Positions 1 to 5,652 of a DNA stretch of 8,281 nucleotides are shown in pieces (within the stretch, counting starts at the first letter, position 1; every line of letters starts with the position of its first letter). The position numbers and the translations under genes were made by a program. This DNA is from Mailhella sp. (lineage in GTDB: Bacteria > Desulfobacterota > Desulfovibrionia > Desulfovibrionales > Desulfovibrionaceae): contig JAFQPD010000165.1 in NCBI GenBank assembly GCA_017411945.1, positions 1 through 8,281 of the forward strand. Reading direction: 5' to 3'. The notes beneath the pieces were generated by a model. That model made no database searches and was not told the origin of the DNA. It saw only the letters and a list, made by a program, of their open reading frames with translations.

Positions 1-860
1 ACGCTGTAGGCCGGATCGATGCTGGAGAGGATGATGCCGGGGTACATGCCGAACACGCCGAAGAAGGTCAGGCCGAGGATGAACACCGCGCTGCCCGCCC
101 ATGCGCCGAGGGTGCTGCCTTCAAGGCTGAGGCGGGTAGCCAGCAGGCCGACCACGGCGAGGGTCAGGAAGGACCAGACCACGGGATGCTCGGAGATGCG
201 GGCGTACATGTCGGTGTAGCTGGCGCTCAGGGCAAGGAAGCCGAGGACGGCGGCCAGGAGCAGGGGCCAGAGGATGCGGGAGGCGGCAAGGGCGCGGGCC
301 TGGATAGCTCCTTCAGACTTGAGCTGCAGCCACAGAGAGCCATGGTAGCAGAACATGAGCACGAAGAGCACGCCGCCGGCAAGGCCGTAGGGGTTCAGAA
401 GCATGAACAGGTTGCCGTGGTACACGCCGTTCTGGTCGATGGGAATGCCCATGAACAGGTTGGCGAAGGCCACGCCGAGCAGCAGGGCGGGGGCGAAGCT
501 GCCGAGGAAGAGGCCGAGGTCGCAGGCATTCTTCCACATGGGGTTCTCGATCTTGTTGCGGAATTCGAGGGCCACCGCGCGGAAGATGAGGCAGAAGAGC
601 AGGATGAGCAGGGGAGCGTACAGCGCGCTGAACAGCACGGCGTAGGCGTTGGGGAAGGCCGCGAAGGTCACGCCGCCGGCGGTGATGAGCCACACTTCAT
701 TGCCGTCCCAGAACGGGCCCTGGGCATTGAAGATGATGCGGCGGTCCATGTCGTTTCTGGCGACGGCGGGCATCAGGGTGCCCATGCCGAGGTCAAAGCC
801 GTCAAGGATGAAGTAGACGGCCCAGAGCAGCGTCCAGAGGAAGAACCAAATAGTTTCCAT
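1..860 (-). CDS. cydB: Cytochrome bd quinol oxidase subunit II (CydB), 3' end cut by window edge
   Basis: Subunit II of cytochrome bd, the inner-membrane oxidase that takes electrons from quinol and reduces O2 to water. The frame is open from ATG at 860 to the left edge (286 codons). It starts METIWFFLW and has the family's N-terminal DGFDLGMG (residues 20-27), then GPFWDGNEVWL (48-58) followed by an AGG loop. Near the edge it reads MYPGIILSSIDPAYS, the usual late CydB motif, so only roughly the last 50-60 residues are missing. Most of the protein is strongly hydrophobic, as expected for a multi-pass subunit. The start lies one base after the cydA stop, and the Shine-Dalgarno GAGGAGG sits inside the last codons of cydA, so the two are translationally coupled. 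A CydX-type small subunit, if present, would lie outside the window. Confidence 0.96.
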   Translation of the reverse strand, partial: METIWFFLWTLLWAVYFILDGFDLGMGTLMPAVARNDMDRRIIFNAQGPFWDGNEVWLITAGGVTFAAFPNAYAVLFSALYAPLLILLFCLIFRAVALEFRNKIENPMWKNACDLGLFLGSFAPALLLGVAFANLFMGIPIDQNGVYHGNLFMLLNPYGLAGGVLFVLMFCYHGSLWLQLKSEGAIQARALAASRILWPLLLAAVLGFLALSASYTDMYARISEHPVVWSFLTLAVVGLLATRLSLEGSTLGAWAGSAVFILGLTFFGVFGMYPGIILSSIDPAYS

Positions 861-861
861 A

Positions 862-2184
862 TTACGCCTCCTCAGCGGTGTTGGCGGGTTCGGGGCCCTT
901 GCGAGCGAACTTGCGCAGCAGCCAGATGTCTATGATGCCCAGCAGGGTGTAGATGGCGAGGAAGGCGAGGAAGGACACGAGCACGGACTGCGCAGGCACC
1001 GGGGAGACGGCGTCGGAAGTGCGCATCAGGTTGTACACGATCCAGGGCTGGCGGCCCACTTCGGCCACGGTCCAGCCGGCCATGATGACGACGTAGGGCA
1101 CGGGGATCATCCAAGGCAGTATCTTGGAAAGATACTTGTCTTCGCCAAGATTGTTGCGGCGCCACATGGCCCATGCCGCCATGAAGATGAACAGGCCGCC
1201 GAAAGCCACCATGAAGCGGAAGGAAAGGAAGGTGGGCAGGACAGGCGGGATATCTTCCTTCGGGAAGTCGGAGAGGCCCTTCACTTCGGCATTGGCGTCG
1301 CCGAAGGCTATCCAGCTCATCATGCCGGGGATGGGCAGGGCTTCGATGGCGTTCTTGCCGTTTTCCTGGTCAGGCCACACGAAGACGTACATGGGGGCGT
1401 TCTTCTGGGTGGTCCAGTGGGATTCCATGGCGGCCATCTTGGCGGGCTGCAGCTTGGCCACGTTCATGCCCTGATGGTGGCCGGCGGCGGCCACGACGAG
1501 AGCCATGATGAGGGTGAAGGGGGCGGCGATCTTTACGGCCTTGGTGAACAGGGAGACTTCGTTCTTTCGGGCGAGGTGCCATGCGGCTACGCCAAGCACG
1601 AAGAAGCCGCCGAGCATCCAGGCAGAGGAAACGGTGTGGAAGTATTCGCCCCATGCGTAGGGATTGGTGAGAACGGCGAAGAAGTCGTCGAGCTCAGCGC
1701 GGCCGTTGCGCATGACGTAGCCCACGGGGTTCTGCATGAAGCCGTTGGCGAGGATGATCCACAGGGCGGAGAGATTGCCGGCGATGGCCACCATCCAGAT
1801 GGCGAAGCAGTGCATCTTCTTGCTCACGCGTTCCCAGCCAAAGGCCCAGACCGCGATGAATGTGGATTCGAGGAAGAAGGCGACAGTGGCTTCGATGGCT
1901 AGCAGGGAGCCGAAGATGTCGCCCACGAAGGCGGAGTAGCGTGACCAGTTGGTGCCGAACTGGAACTCAAGCGTGATGCCGGTCACAACGCCGAGGACAA
2001 AGTTGATGAGGAAGAGTTTTCCCCAGAATTTGACCATGCGCTTGTAGTCTTCGTTGCCCGTGCGGACATACATCGTCTCCATGATGGCCAGCAGGACCGA
2101 AAGGCCCAAGGTGAGCGGCACGAAGATGAAGTGGAAGAAGACGGTCATGGCAAACTGAAGGCGGGAAAGGAGTATCAGGTCCAT
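862..2184 (-). CDS. cydA: Cytochrome bd quinol oxidase subunit I (CydA), short Q-loop form
   Basis: Haem-bearing and quinol-binding subunit of cytochrome bd; 440 residues. Residues matching the E. coli ligands are visible: His18 (haem b595 ligand), His183 and Met325 (haem b558), Glu98 and Glu106 (proton path/haem d region), and GRQPW at 377-381. In the Q-loop, Lys249 and Glu254 match the quinol-site Lys252/Glu257 of E. coli. The protein is about 80 residues shorter than E. coli CydA (522). The missing part is the C-terminal half of the Q-loop, so this is the short-loop type seen in many Gram-positives and anaerobes. AAAGGAG lies 6 bases before the ATG and supports the start. It follows roo by 128 nt and couples to cydB. 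In strict anaerobes the enzyme is thought to act mainly in O2 removal at the membrane. Confidence 0.97.
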   Translation of the reverse strand: MDLILLSRLQFAMTVFFHFIFVPLTLGLSVLLAIMETMYVRTGNEDYKRMVKFWGKLFLINFVLGVVTGITLEFQFGTNWSRYSAFVGDIFGSLLAIEATVAFFLESTFIAVWAFGWERVSKKMHCFAIWMVAIAGNLSALWIILANGFMQNPVGYVMRNGRAELDDFFAVLTNPYAWGEYFHTVSSAWMLGGFFVLGVAAWHLARKNEVSLFTKAVKIAAPFTLIMALVVAAAGHHQGMNVAKLQPAKMAAMESHWTTQKNAPMYVFVWPDQENGKNAIEALPIPGMMSWIAFGDANAEVKGLSDFPKEDIPPVLPTFLSFRFMVAFGGLFIFMAAWAMWRRNNLGEDKYLSKILPWMIPVPYVVIMAGWTVAEVGRQPWIVYNLMRTSDAVSPVPAQSVLVSFLAFLAIYTLLGIIDIWLLRKFARKGPEPANTAEEA

Positions 2185-2312
2185 AGTTTGCTCCTTTGAG
2201 ATTCATCCGGCCTGCGGCAGGGTGCGGCGCAGGCGGCAAGGCTGAAAGCCCAGCTGAGAGCAGGGTATAATCCCTGCTCCGTCTGGTCAATCGGTCATAC
2301 GGTCAAAACCGC
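2185..2312 (-). promoter_or_regulatory. cydA leader with tandem GGTCA repeats and a dyad
   Basis: The 128-nt gap between roo and cydA holds three direct repeats of GGTCA at exactly 8-base steps (2285-2289, 2293-2297, 2301-2305; TGACC on the coding strand). Next to them is a perfect inverted repeat GAGCAGGG-N6-CCCTGCTC (2258-2279). On the cydA strand a possible -35 TTGACC (2285-2290) is followed after 15 bases by TATACC inside the dyad, which makes a weak promoter with a short spacer. The arrangement suggests an operator plus a cydAB promoter separate from roo, but no regulator can be named. The rest of the leader is GC-rich and can fold weakly. Confidence 0.4.
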
Positions 2313-3521
2313 TCACTGAGCGCATTTTTCCTTGAGGGAACGGGCCACGGCCACGCCAAGGGCGCGGGCGTTGACAAGGTCTTCTTCCTGCGGGTTGAAG
2401 TAGCACTTCACAGGTTCGGCCACCACTTCCACCTTCATGTCGGCCAGGGCTTCGGTCAGCATTTTGGGGGATTCGCCGGACCAGCCGTAGCAGCCGAAGG
2501 CTGCGCCCACAAGGTTCTGGGGGCGCAGGCCCTTGATGTGGGCGATGCAGCCTACCATGTTCACCATGGGCATGTTGTTGCGGGTGGGGGAACCAAGGAT
2601 GAGGGCGCCGGCATCGGCGAGGGCAGTGGTCACTTCACTGGGATGGGTGTTCTGCAGATTGAACATGGTAAAGGGAACGTCTTCGTCGGCAAGGCCGTCG
2701 GCCACGGCTTCAGCCAGCTTGGCGGTGCCGCCCCACATGCTGTCGTAAGCGATGACGGCGGCGCACACGGGCTTCTGTTCAGCCAGTTCCTTATAGGTGC
2801 TGATGATGAAGGCAACGTCTTCAGGGGTACGGAAGATGAGGCCGTGGTCGGGGGCGATGACGTCGAACTGCAGGCCCATGTCGGTCACGCGCTTCAGGGT
2901 CTTCAGCACCTGGGGAGAGTAGGGCAGCACGATGTTGTAATAGTAGCCCTTGGTGGCGTTCAGGATGGTCTTGTGGTCGGTCTCGTCGGCAAAGCGGAAG
3001 GAGCTGGCGATGTTCTGGCCGAAGGCGTCGTTGCTGAAGAGCACCTTGTCTTCTTCGAGGTAGGAGACCATGCTGTCCGGCCAGTGGAGCATGCGGGTTT
3101 CGAGGAAGGTGATGTTGCGCTTGCCGATGTTCAGGCGGTCGCCGTCCTTCACGATCTCGATGGGCCAGCCGGTGGTGTCGTAAATGTTGGTCATGGACTT
3201 ATAGCCCATGGGAGAGCAGAAGATCTTTTCGGGCTTGCAGAGCTTCACCATGCGGGGCAGGGCGCCGGAGTGATCCTGTTCGAGGTGGTTGCACACGATG
3301 TAGTCGATCTTTTCAGGCTCGATGATTTCGGAGATGCGCTTCACCAGGGTACCGTATTCGTGCACGTTCACAGTGTCGAAGAGCACGTTCTTTTCGTCGC
3401 AGACGAGGTAGGCGTTATAGGTGCTGCCCTCAGGGGAGCGGCTGTAGTGGTGGAAATTACGGATGTCGAAGTCGACTGCGCCGACCCAGTAGATATCTTT
3501 TTTCAGCTCAACAGGCTTCAT
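2313..3521 (-). CDS. roo: Rubredoxin:oxygen oxidoreductase, class A flavodiiron protein
   Basis: Cytoplasmic flavodiiron enzyme that takes electrons from rubredoxin and reduces O2 to water (many family members also reduce NO). It has 402 residues, the length of the D. gigas enzyme. The N-terminal metallo-beta-lactamase-like domain (about 1-250) carries the diiron set His79, Glu81, Asp83, His84, His146, Asp165 and His226 at the same numbering as the D. gigas enzyme. The flavodoxin domain (about 252-395) has the FMN phosphate loop YDSMWGGT at 259-266 and the second flavin loop SPTRNNMP at 311-318. There is no fused rubredoxin or reductase domain, so a separate rubredoxin must be the donor; one is encoded directly upstream. 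The GAGGAAATC ribosome site supports the ATG at 3521. A strong hairpin lies between rubredoxin and this gene, so its level may be set by read-through. Confidence 0.97.
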   Translation of the reverse strand: MKPVELKKDIYWVGAVDFDIRNFHHYSRSPEGSTYNAYLVCDEKNVLFDTVNVHEYGTLVKRISEIIEPEKIDYIVCNHLEQDHSGALPRMVKLCKPEKIFCSPMGYKSMTNIYDTTGWPIEIVKDGDRLNIGKRNITFLETRMLHWPDSMVSYLEEDKVLFSNDAFGQNIASSFRFADETDHKTILNATKGYYYNIVLPYSPQVLKTLKRVTDMGLQFDVIAPDHGLIFRTPEDVAFIISTYKELAEQKPVCAAVIAYDSMWGGTAKLAEAVADGLADEDVPFTMFNLQNTHPSEVTTALADAGALILGSPTRNNMPMVNMVGCIAHIKGLRPQNLVGAAFGCYGWSGESPKMLTEALADMKVEVVAEPVKCYFNPQEEDLVNARALGVAVARSLKEKCAQ

Positions 3522-3548
3522 GATTTCCTCGTAACGATCATGGAAAGT

Positions 3549-3597
3549 GGAAAAAAAGAAAGACGGCGAGAGCCTGAAGGGTAGGTTCTCGCCGCCA
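3549..3597 (-). terminator. Intrinsic terminator or attenuator between rubredoxin and roo
   Basis: Arms 3564-3574 and 3584-3594 pair over 11 positions with one mismatch (CGGCGAGA with TCTCGCCG outermost) around a 9-base loop. On the minus strand the stem is followed by TCTTTCTTTTTTTCC, a clear T-rich run. It lies just after the rubredoxin stop and ends about 28 bases before the roo ATG. That gap is too small for an obvious independent promoter, so the element probably attenuates rather than ends the operon. Confidence 0.8.
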
Positions 3598-3605
3598 AAA
3601 GCTTC

Positions 3606-3764
3606 TTATTCGGCGGAGAAATCGTCCTTGCCAGCGCCGCAGACGGGGCAGACGAAATCTTCGGGGAGGTCTTCGAAGGCGGTGCCGGGGGCGATGCCGT
3701 TATCGGGGTCGCCAACGGAAGGATCGTATTCCCAGCCACAAACGTTGCAGACGTACTTGCTCAT
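3606..3764 (-). CDS. rub: Rubredoxin, canonical 52-residue type
   Basis: Small cytoplasmic one-electron carrier with an FeCys4 centre. The 52-residue protein starts MSKYVCNVCGWEYDP and has Cys6, Cys9, Cys39 and Cys42 in two CxxCG knuckles, the aromatic core (Tyr4, Trp11, Tyr13, Phe30, Phe37, Phe49) and the usual GDPDNGIAPGT loop. Length and spacing match D. vulgaris rubredoxin. AGGAG lies about 7 bases before the ATG. It sits 18 nt downstream of the NrdD-tail mini-protein and directly upstream of roo, the classic rub-roo pairing, so it is the likely electron donor to ROO and probably to desulfoferrodoxin. The terminator-like hairpin after it would favour more rubredoxin than ROO. Confidence 0.97.
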   Translation of the reverse strand: MSKYVCNVCGWEYDPSVGDPDNGIAPGTAFEDLPEDFVCPVCGAGKDDFSAE

Positions 3765-3782
3765 AATGTTCTCCTGATGCTG

Positions 3783-3971
3783 TTATTCATGGGTGCGGCC
3801 CATGTTTGCGTGTTTTACCCTGTCGCGCTCTTCCGCCTGCTTGGCATCGTTGAAGAGGTCCAGCGTTCCGACCAGGTAGCCGGTGATGCGGCGGATGCGC
3901 TCAAACCTTACTCCGGCCCCCGCCAAGGTCTCGCCAGTGCGAACTTCGGGAGCTGTCTTAGCGAGTATCAT
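3783..3971 (-). CDS. Stand-alone NrdD glycyl-radical tail domain (62 residues), possible NrdD repair protein
   Basis: The 62-residue product resembles the extreme C-terminus of class III anaerobic ribonucleotide reductase. RRITGYL (27-33) corresponds to the RRVCGYL glycyl-radical loop of E. coli NrdD as I recall it, and FN (40-41), Lys44, Glu47/48 and RVKH (51-54) follow at matching spacing. Gly31 is 31 residues from the end, as is Gly681 in the 712-residue E. coli enzyme. The catalytic barrel and the four-cysteine zinc site that precede this loop in NrdD are absent; the protein has no cysteine at all, and its first 23 residues match nothing I know. AGGAGG stands 6 bases before ATG 3971. The longer in-frame start at 4142 overlaps the two-domain rubredoxin and has no support. 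It lies between two rubredoxin genes (17 and 18 nt gaps). A role in restoring O2-cleaved NrdD, as GrcA does for pyruvate formate-lyase, is inference; a decayed nrdD remnant is the alternative. Confidence 0.8.
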   Translation of the reverse strand: MILAKTAPEVRTGETLAGAGVRFERIRRITGYLVGTLDLFNDAKQAEERDRVKHANMGRTHE

Positions 3972-3988
3972 AGGGGCCTCCTGCTCGT

Positions 3989-4330
3989 CTAGCCGAGCTT
4001 CTTGAACATTTTTTTGCCGGCTCCGCAGACGGGGCAGTGCCAGTCGTCGGGCAGTTCGGCGAAGGAGGTGCCGGCGGGGACTTTGCCCTTGCGGTCGCCC
4101 TTGTCGGGACGGTAGATGTAGCCGCAGTTGCTCACCTGGCACTGGTACATGGCCTTGGGGTCGTCGTCGGCAGGGGCTTCGGCGGGAGCCTGCTCAGCTT
4201 CTTCAGAAGCCTCGAACACTTCCTTGCCGGCACCGCAGACGGGGCAGACATAATCGTCGGGGAGGTTTTCGAAGGGGCCTTCAGAGCCGTCGTATTCCCA
4301 GCCGCAGACTCCGCAGATATGCTTTTTCAT
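3989..4330 (-). CDS. Two-domain rubredoxin (short-loop domain plus CX4C domain)
   Basis: A 113-residue protein made of two rubredoxin folds. The N-terminal domain (about 1-38) has Cys6, Cys9, Cys29 and Cys32. Its knuckles are only 20 residues apart against about 30 in the canonical protein, so the central loop is deleted, as in the short D. desulfuricans rubredoxin. An acidic, Ala/Pro/Glu-rich linker (about 40-60) follows. The C-terminal domain (about 61-113) has Cys64 and Cys69 in a CX4C arrangement, then Cys99 and Cys102; a CX4C first knuckle is the mark of the rubredoxin-2 type described from D. desulfuricans. The start overlaps the desulfoferrodoxin stop by one base (TAATG), so the two are translationally coupled. 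A likely role is electron delivery to desulfoferrodoxin or ROO, with two FeS4 sites perhaps at different potentials; this is inference. Confidence 0.93.
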   Translation of the reverse strand: MKKHICGVCGWEYDGSEGPFENLPDDYVCPVCGAGKEVFEASEEAEQAPAEAPADDDPKAMYQCQVSNCGYIYRPDKGDRKGKVPAGTSFAELPDDWHCPVCGAGKKMFKKLG

Positions 4331-4710
4331 TAGAGTTCCGCCTTCCAGAGACCGTGGAGGTTGCAGTATTCGCGGGCCACCACATGGTCGGCCTTGATGT
4401 TGAATTCGGCAACGGGCTCATCGCCGGGCTTGAGGAATTTCTTATAGGAAACGCCGTCGGCAATGAGTTCGATCCATTCGATGTAGTGGGCTTCGGTCAT
4501 GGCATGGGCGTCGGAGCCGACCTTGACGAGGTAGCCGTTTTCAGTCTTTTCGATGACGGGGACGTGCTTTTCCTTGGCGCCGTCGGTCTGGCCTTCCACC
4601 ATGTGCTTCATGGGTTCGCCGCAGCAGATGAGGGGGGCTTTGCCGCCGTTGAGGACTTCAACGATATTGCCGCAGTGGGTGCACTTGTAAACTTCGTTTC
4701 TGCTAGGCAT
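4330..4710 (-). CDS. dfx: Desulfoferrodoxin (two-iron superoxide reductase)
   Basis: Cytoplasmic superoxide reductase: it reduces superoxide to hydrogen peroxide without making O2, using electrons from rubredoxin. The protein has 126 residues, the usual length. Centre I (desulforedoxin-like FeCys4) uses Cys10, Cys13, Cys29 and Cys30. The active centre II Fe(His4Cys) uses His49, His69, His75, Cys116 and His119, with Glu47-Lys48 just before His49, where the family has its substrate-guiding pair. I chose the ATG at 4710 (MPSRNEVYKC) because GGAG lies 9 bases upstream and related proteins begin there; the in-frame ATG at 4752 adds an unusual MNAQTQHQ extension without a ribosome site. It is first in the operon, behind a good promoter, and is also named rbo in Desulfovibrio. 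Confidence 0.97.
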   Translation of the reverse strand: MPSRNEVYKCTHCGNIVEVLNGGKAPLICCGEPMKHMVEGQTDGAKEKHVPVIEKTENGYLVKVGSDAHAMTEAHYIEWIELIADGVSYKKFLKPGDEPVAEFNIKADHVVAREYCNLHGLWKAEL

Positions 4711-4770
4711 GGTGTATCTCCTGGTGTTTTGGTGTTGCGTTTGGGCGTTCATTGCTGAACTGTTGAACTA

Positions 4771-4798
4771 ACAATAATCATTCCTGATAAAATGTCAA
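4771..4798 (-). promoter_or_regulatory. Promoter of the desulfoferrodoxin operon with embedded dyad
   Basis: On the minus strand a perfect -35 TTGACA (4793-4798) is followed after 16 bases by TATTGT (4771-4776). The implied start is near 4764, giving a leader of about 55 nt. Within the spacer is TTATCA-N4-TGATTA, an inverted repeat with one mismatch, placed where a repressor such as a Fur/PerR-type protein would block polymerase. The identity of any regulator is a guess. Confidence 0.6.
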
Positions 4799-4902
4799 GC
4801 CCCTTTTTCCGGGAAATCCTTATTTGGGAGTAGGAAAAAGAGGAAAGCTTCCCTTAAGGCCAACCATAGCACGAAAAAAATTTATGTCATCCGGCAGGAA
4901 AT

Positions 4903-4932
4903 GCCATGATTTCCGACTGGATAAATCATGGC
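4903..4932. repeat. Perfect 10-bp inverted repeat upstream of rlmE
   Basis: GCCATGATTT (4903-4912) and AAATCATGGC (4923-4932) are exact reverse complements separated by 10 bases. A further outer pair, GGCAG (4893-4897) and CTGCC (4945-4949), would extend it to an interrupted stem of 57 nt. The right arm overlaps the spacer of the candidate rlmE promoter, so an operator is one reading; an RNA hairpin or small RNA is another. There is no T-run directly after it, so a terminator is unlikely. Confidence 0.75.
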
Positions 4933-4946
4933 TTCTGTGATATTCT
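4918..4946 (+). promoter_or_regulatory. Candidate rlmE-yebC promoter
   Basis: TGGATA (4918-4923, four matches to the -35 consensus) is followed after 17 bases by TATTCT (4941-4946, four matches to -10). TG one base before the -10 gives an extended -10 element. Transcription would start near 4953, about 70 nt before the rlmE ATG. This is a moderate match in an AT-rich region. Confidence 0.4.
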
Positions 4947-5022
4947 GCCTTCCGCAATTTTTCCTGTTCCCCAGATATTTCTTGGCTGCCGCCGGGAAAT
5001 ACGGTAAACAGTCCGAACCGCC

Positions 5023-5625
5023 ATGAAAGAATATCGCGATTACTACTTCCTCAAGGCCAAGCAGGAGAACTATCCTGCCCGTTCCGTCTATAAGCTTAAG
5101 GAAATGGACAAGGCCTTCCGTCTGTTCAAGCCCGGCATGAAAGTGCTCGACCTCGGCGCCGCTCCCGGCTCGTGGACGCTGTATGCTGCCGAGCGTGTGG
5201 GCGAAAAGGGGCGCGTCATCGGTGCCGACCTTCAGAGCACCGAGACCCATTTCCCCCCGAACGTGACCTTTCTGCAGGAAAATGTGTTCGAGCGTACGCC
5301 GGAATTCGAGGCCCTTCTCGAAGAGGCCGGCCCCTTCGACCTGGTGATAAGCGATATGGCTCCCCGCACCACCGGTACGAAGTTCACCGATCAGGCCCGT
5401 TCTCTGGAACTGTGCCTCGAGGCCATGTACGTTGCCGACCGCTACCTGAAGCCGGGCGGCGCGTTCATCGCCAAGATCTTCATGGGGCCGGACTTTCAGG
5501 ATCTGGTGAAGCCGCTCCGCGCGCGCTACGCCACCGTCAAGACTTTCAAGCCCAAGAGCTCCCGTGCGGAAAGCAAGGAGATCTTCGAAGTGGCTATGGG
5601 CTTCAAGGGCCCTGTTCAGGAATAA
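5023..5625 (+). CDS. rlmE: 23S rRNA (uridine2552-2'-O)-methyltransferase RlmE (FtsJ/RrmJ)
   Basis: S-adenosylmethionine-dependent enzyme that methylates the 2'-O of U2552 in the A-loop of 23S rRNA, a late step in 50S assembly. The 200-residue protein has the RlmE start KEYRDYYFLKAKQENYPARS, the SAM-binding motif I VLDLGAAPGSWT (41-52), the acidic Asp69 after the second strand, and the catalytic tetrad Lys24, Asp111 (in SDMAP), Lys151 and Glu186, which fit E. coli Lys38, Asp124, Lys164 and Glu199. It is a little shorter than the E. coli enzyme at the N-terminus. The ATG at 5023 matches where homologues start, but no clear Shine-Dalgarno precedes it, so translation may be modest. It lies 27 nt before yebC on the same strand and is probably co-transcribed with it. 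Confidence 0.95.
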   Translation: MKEYRDYYFLKAKQENYPARSVYKLKEMDKAFRLFKPGMKVLDLGAAPGSWTLYAAERVGEKGRVIGADLQSTETHFPPNVTFLQENVFERTPEFEALLEEAGPFDLVISDMAPRTTGTKFTDQARSLELCLEAMYVADRYLKPGGAFIAKIFMGPDFQDLVKPLRARYATVKTFKPKSSRAESKEIFEVAMGFKGPVQE

Positions 5626-5652
5626 AAACAATACTTTTCGTTTGGAGGATAT

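Larger units (their letters stand above)
4711..5022. other. Divergent intergenic region between desulfoferrodoxin and rlmE
   Basis: This 312-bp AT-richer stretch has no convincing coding frame. It holds the desulfoferrodoxin promoter at its left end, a candidate rlmE promoter (4918-4946), a 10-bp-arm inverted repeat (4903-4932), and a weaker inverted pair TTTTTCC (4804-4810) / GGAAAAA (4833-4839) that could form a hairpin on either strand. I see nothing else in it. Confidence 0.7.

Noticed and set aside
186..935. A 249-codon plus-strand open frame over cydB
   Set aside because: It is antisense to cydB and cydA, rich in His, Glu and Gly from reversed codons, and has no recognisable motif.
2538..3584. 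A 348-codon plus-strand open frame over roo
   Set aside because: It is a mirror of the roo coding strand with repetitive Val/Gly/His composition; roo itself has every catalytic residue.
3783..4142. An extended 119-residue version of the NrdD-tail protein starting at 4142
   Set aside because: The extra 57 residues are an out-of-frame reading of the two-domain rubredoxin (Arg/Pro/Leu-rich), and a strong AGGAGG site stands before the ATG at 3971.
4330..4752. Longer desulfoferrodoxin starting at 4752
   Set aside because: The added MNAQTQHQNTRRYT segment has no ribosome site, and family members start at the MP- position used here.
4804..4839. TTTTTCC/GGAAAAA inverted pair as a terminator
   Set aside because: The stem is only 7 bp of mostly A-T pairs with a 22-base loop, and no gene on either strand ends here.
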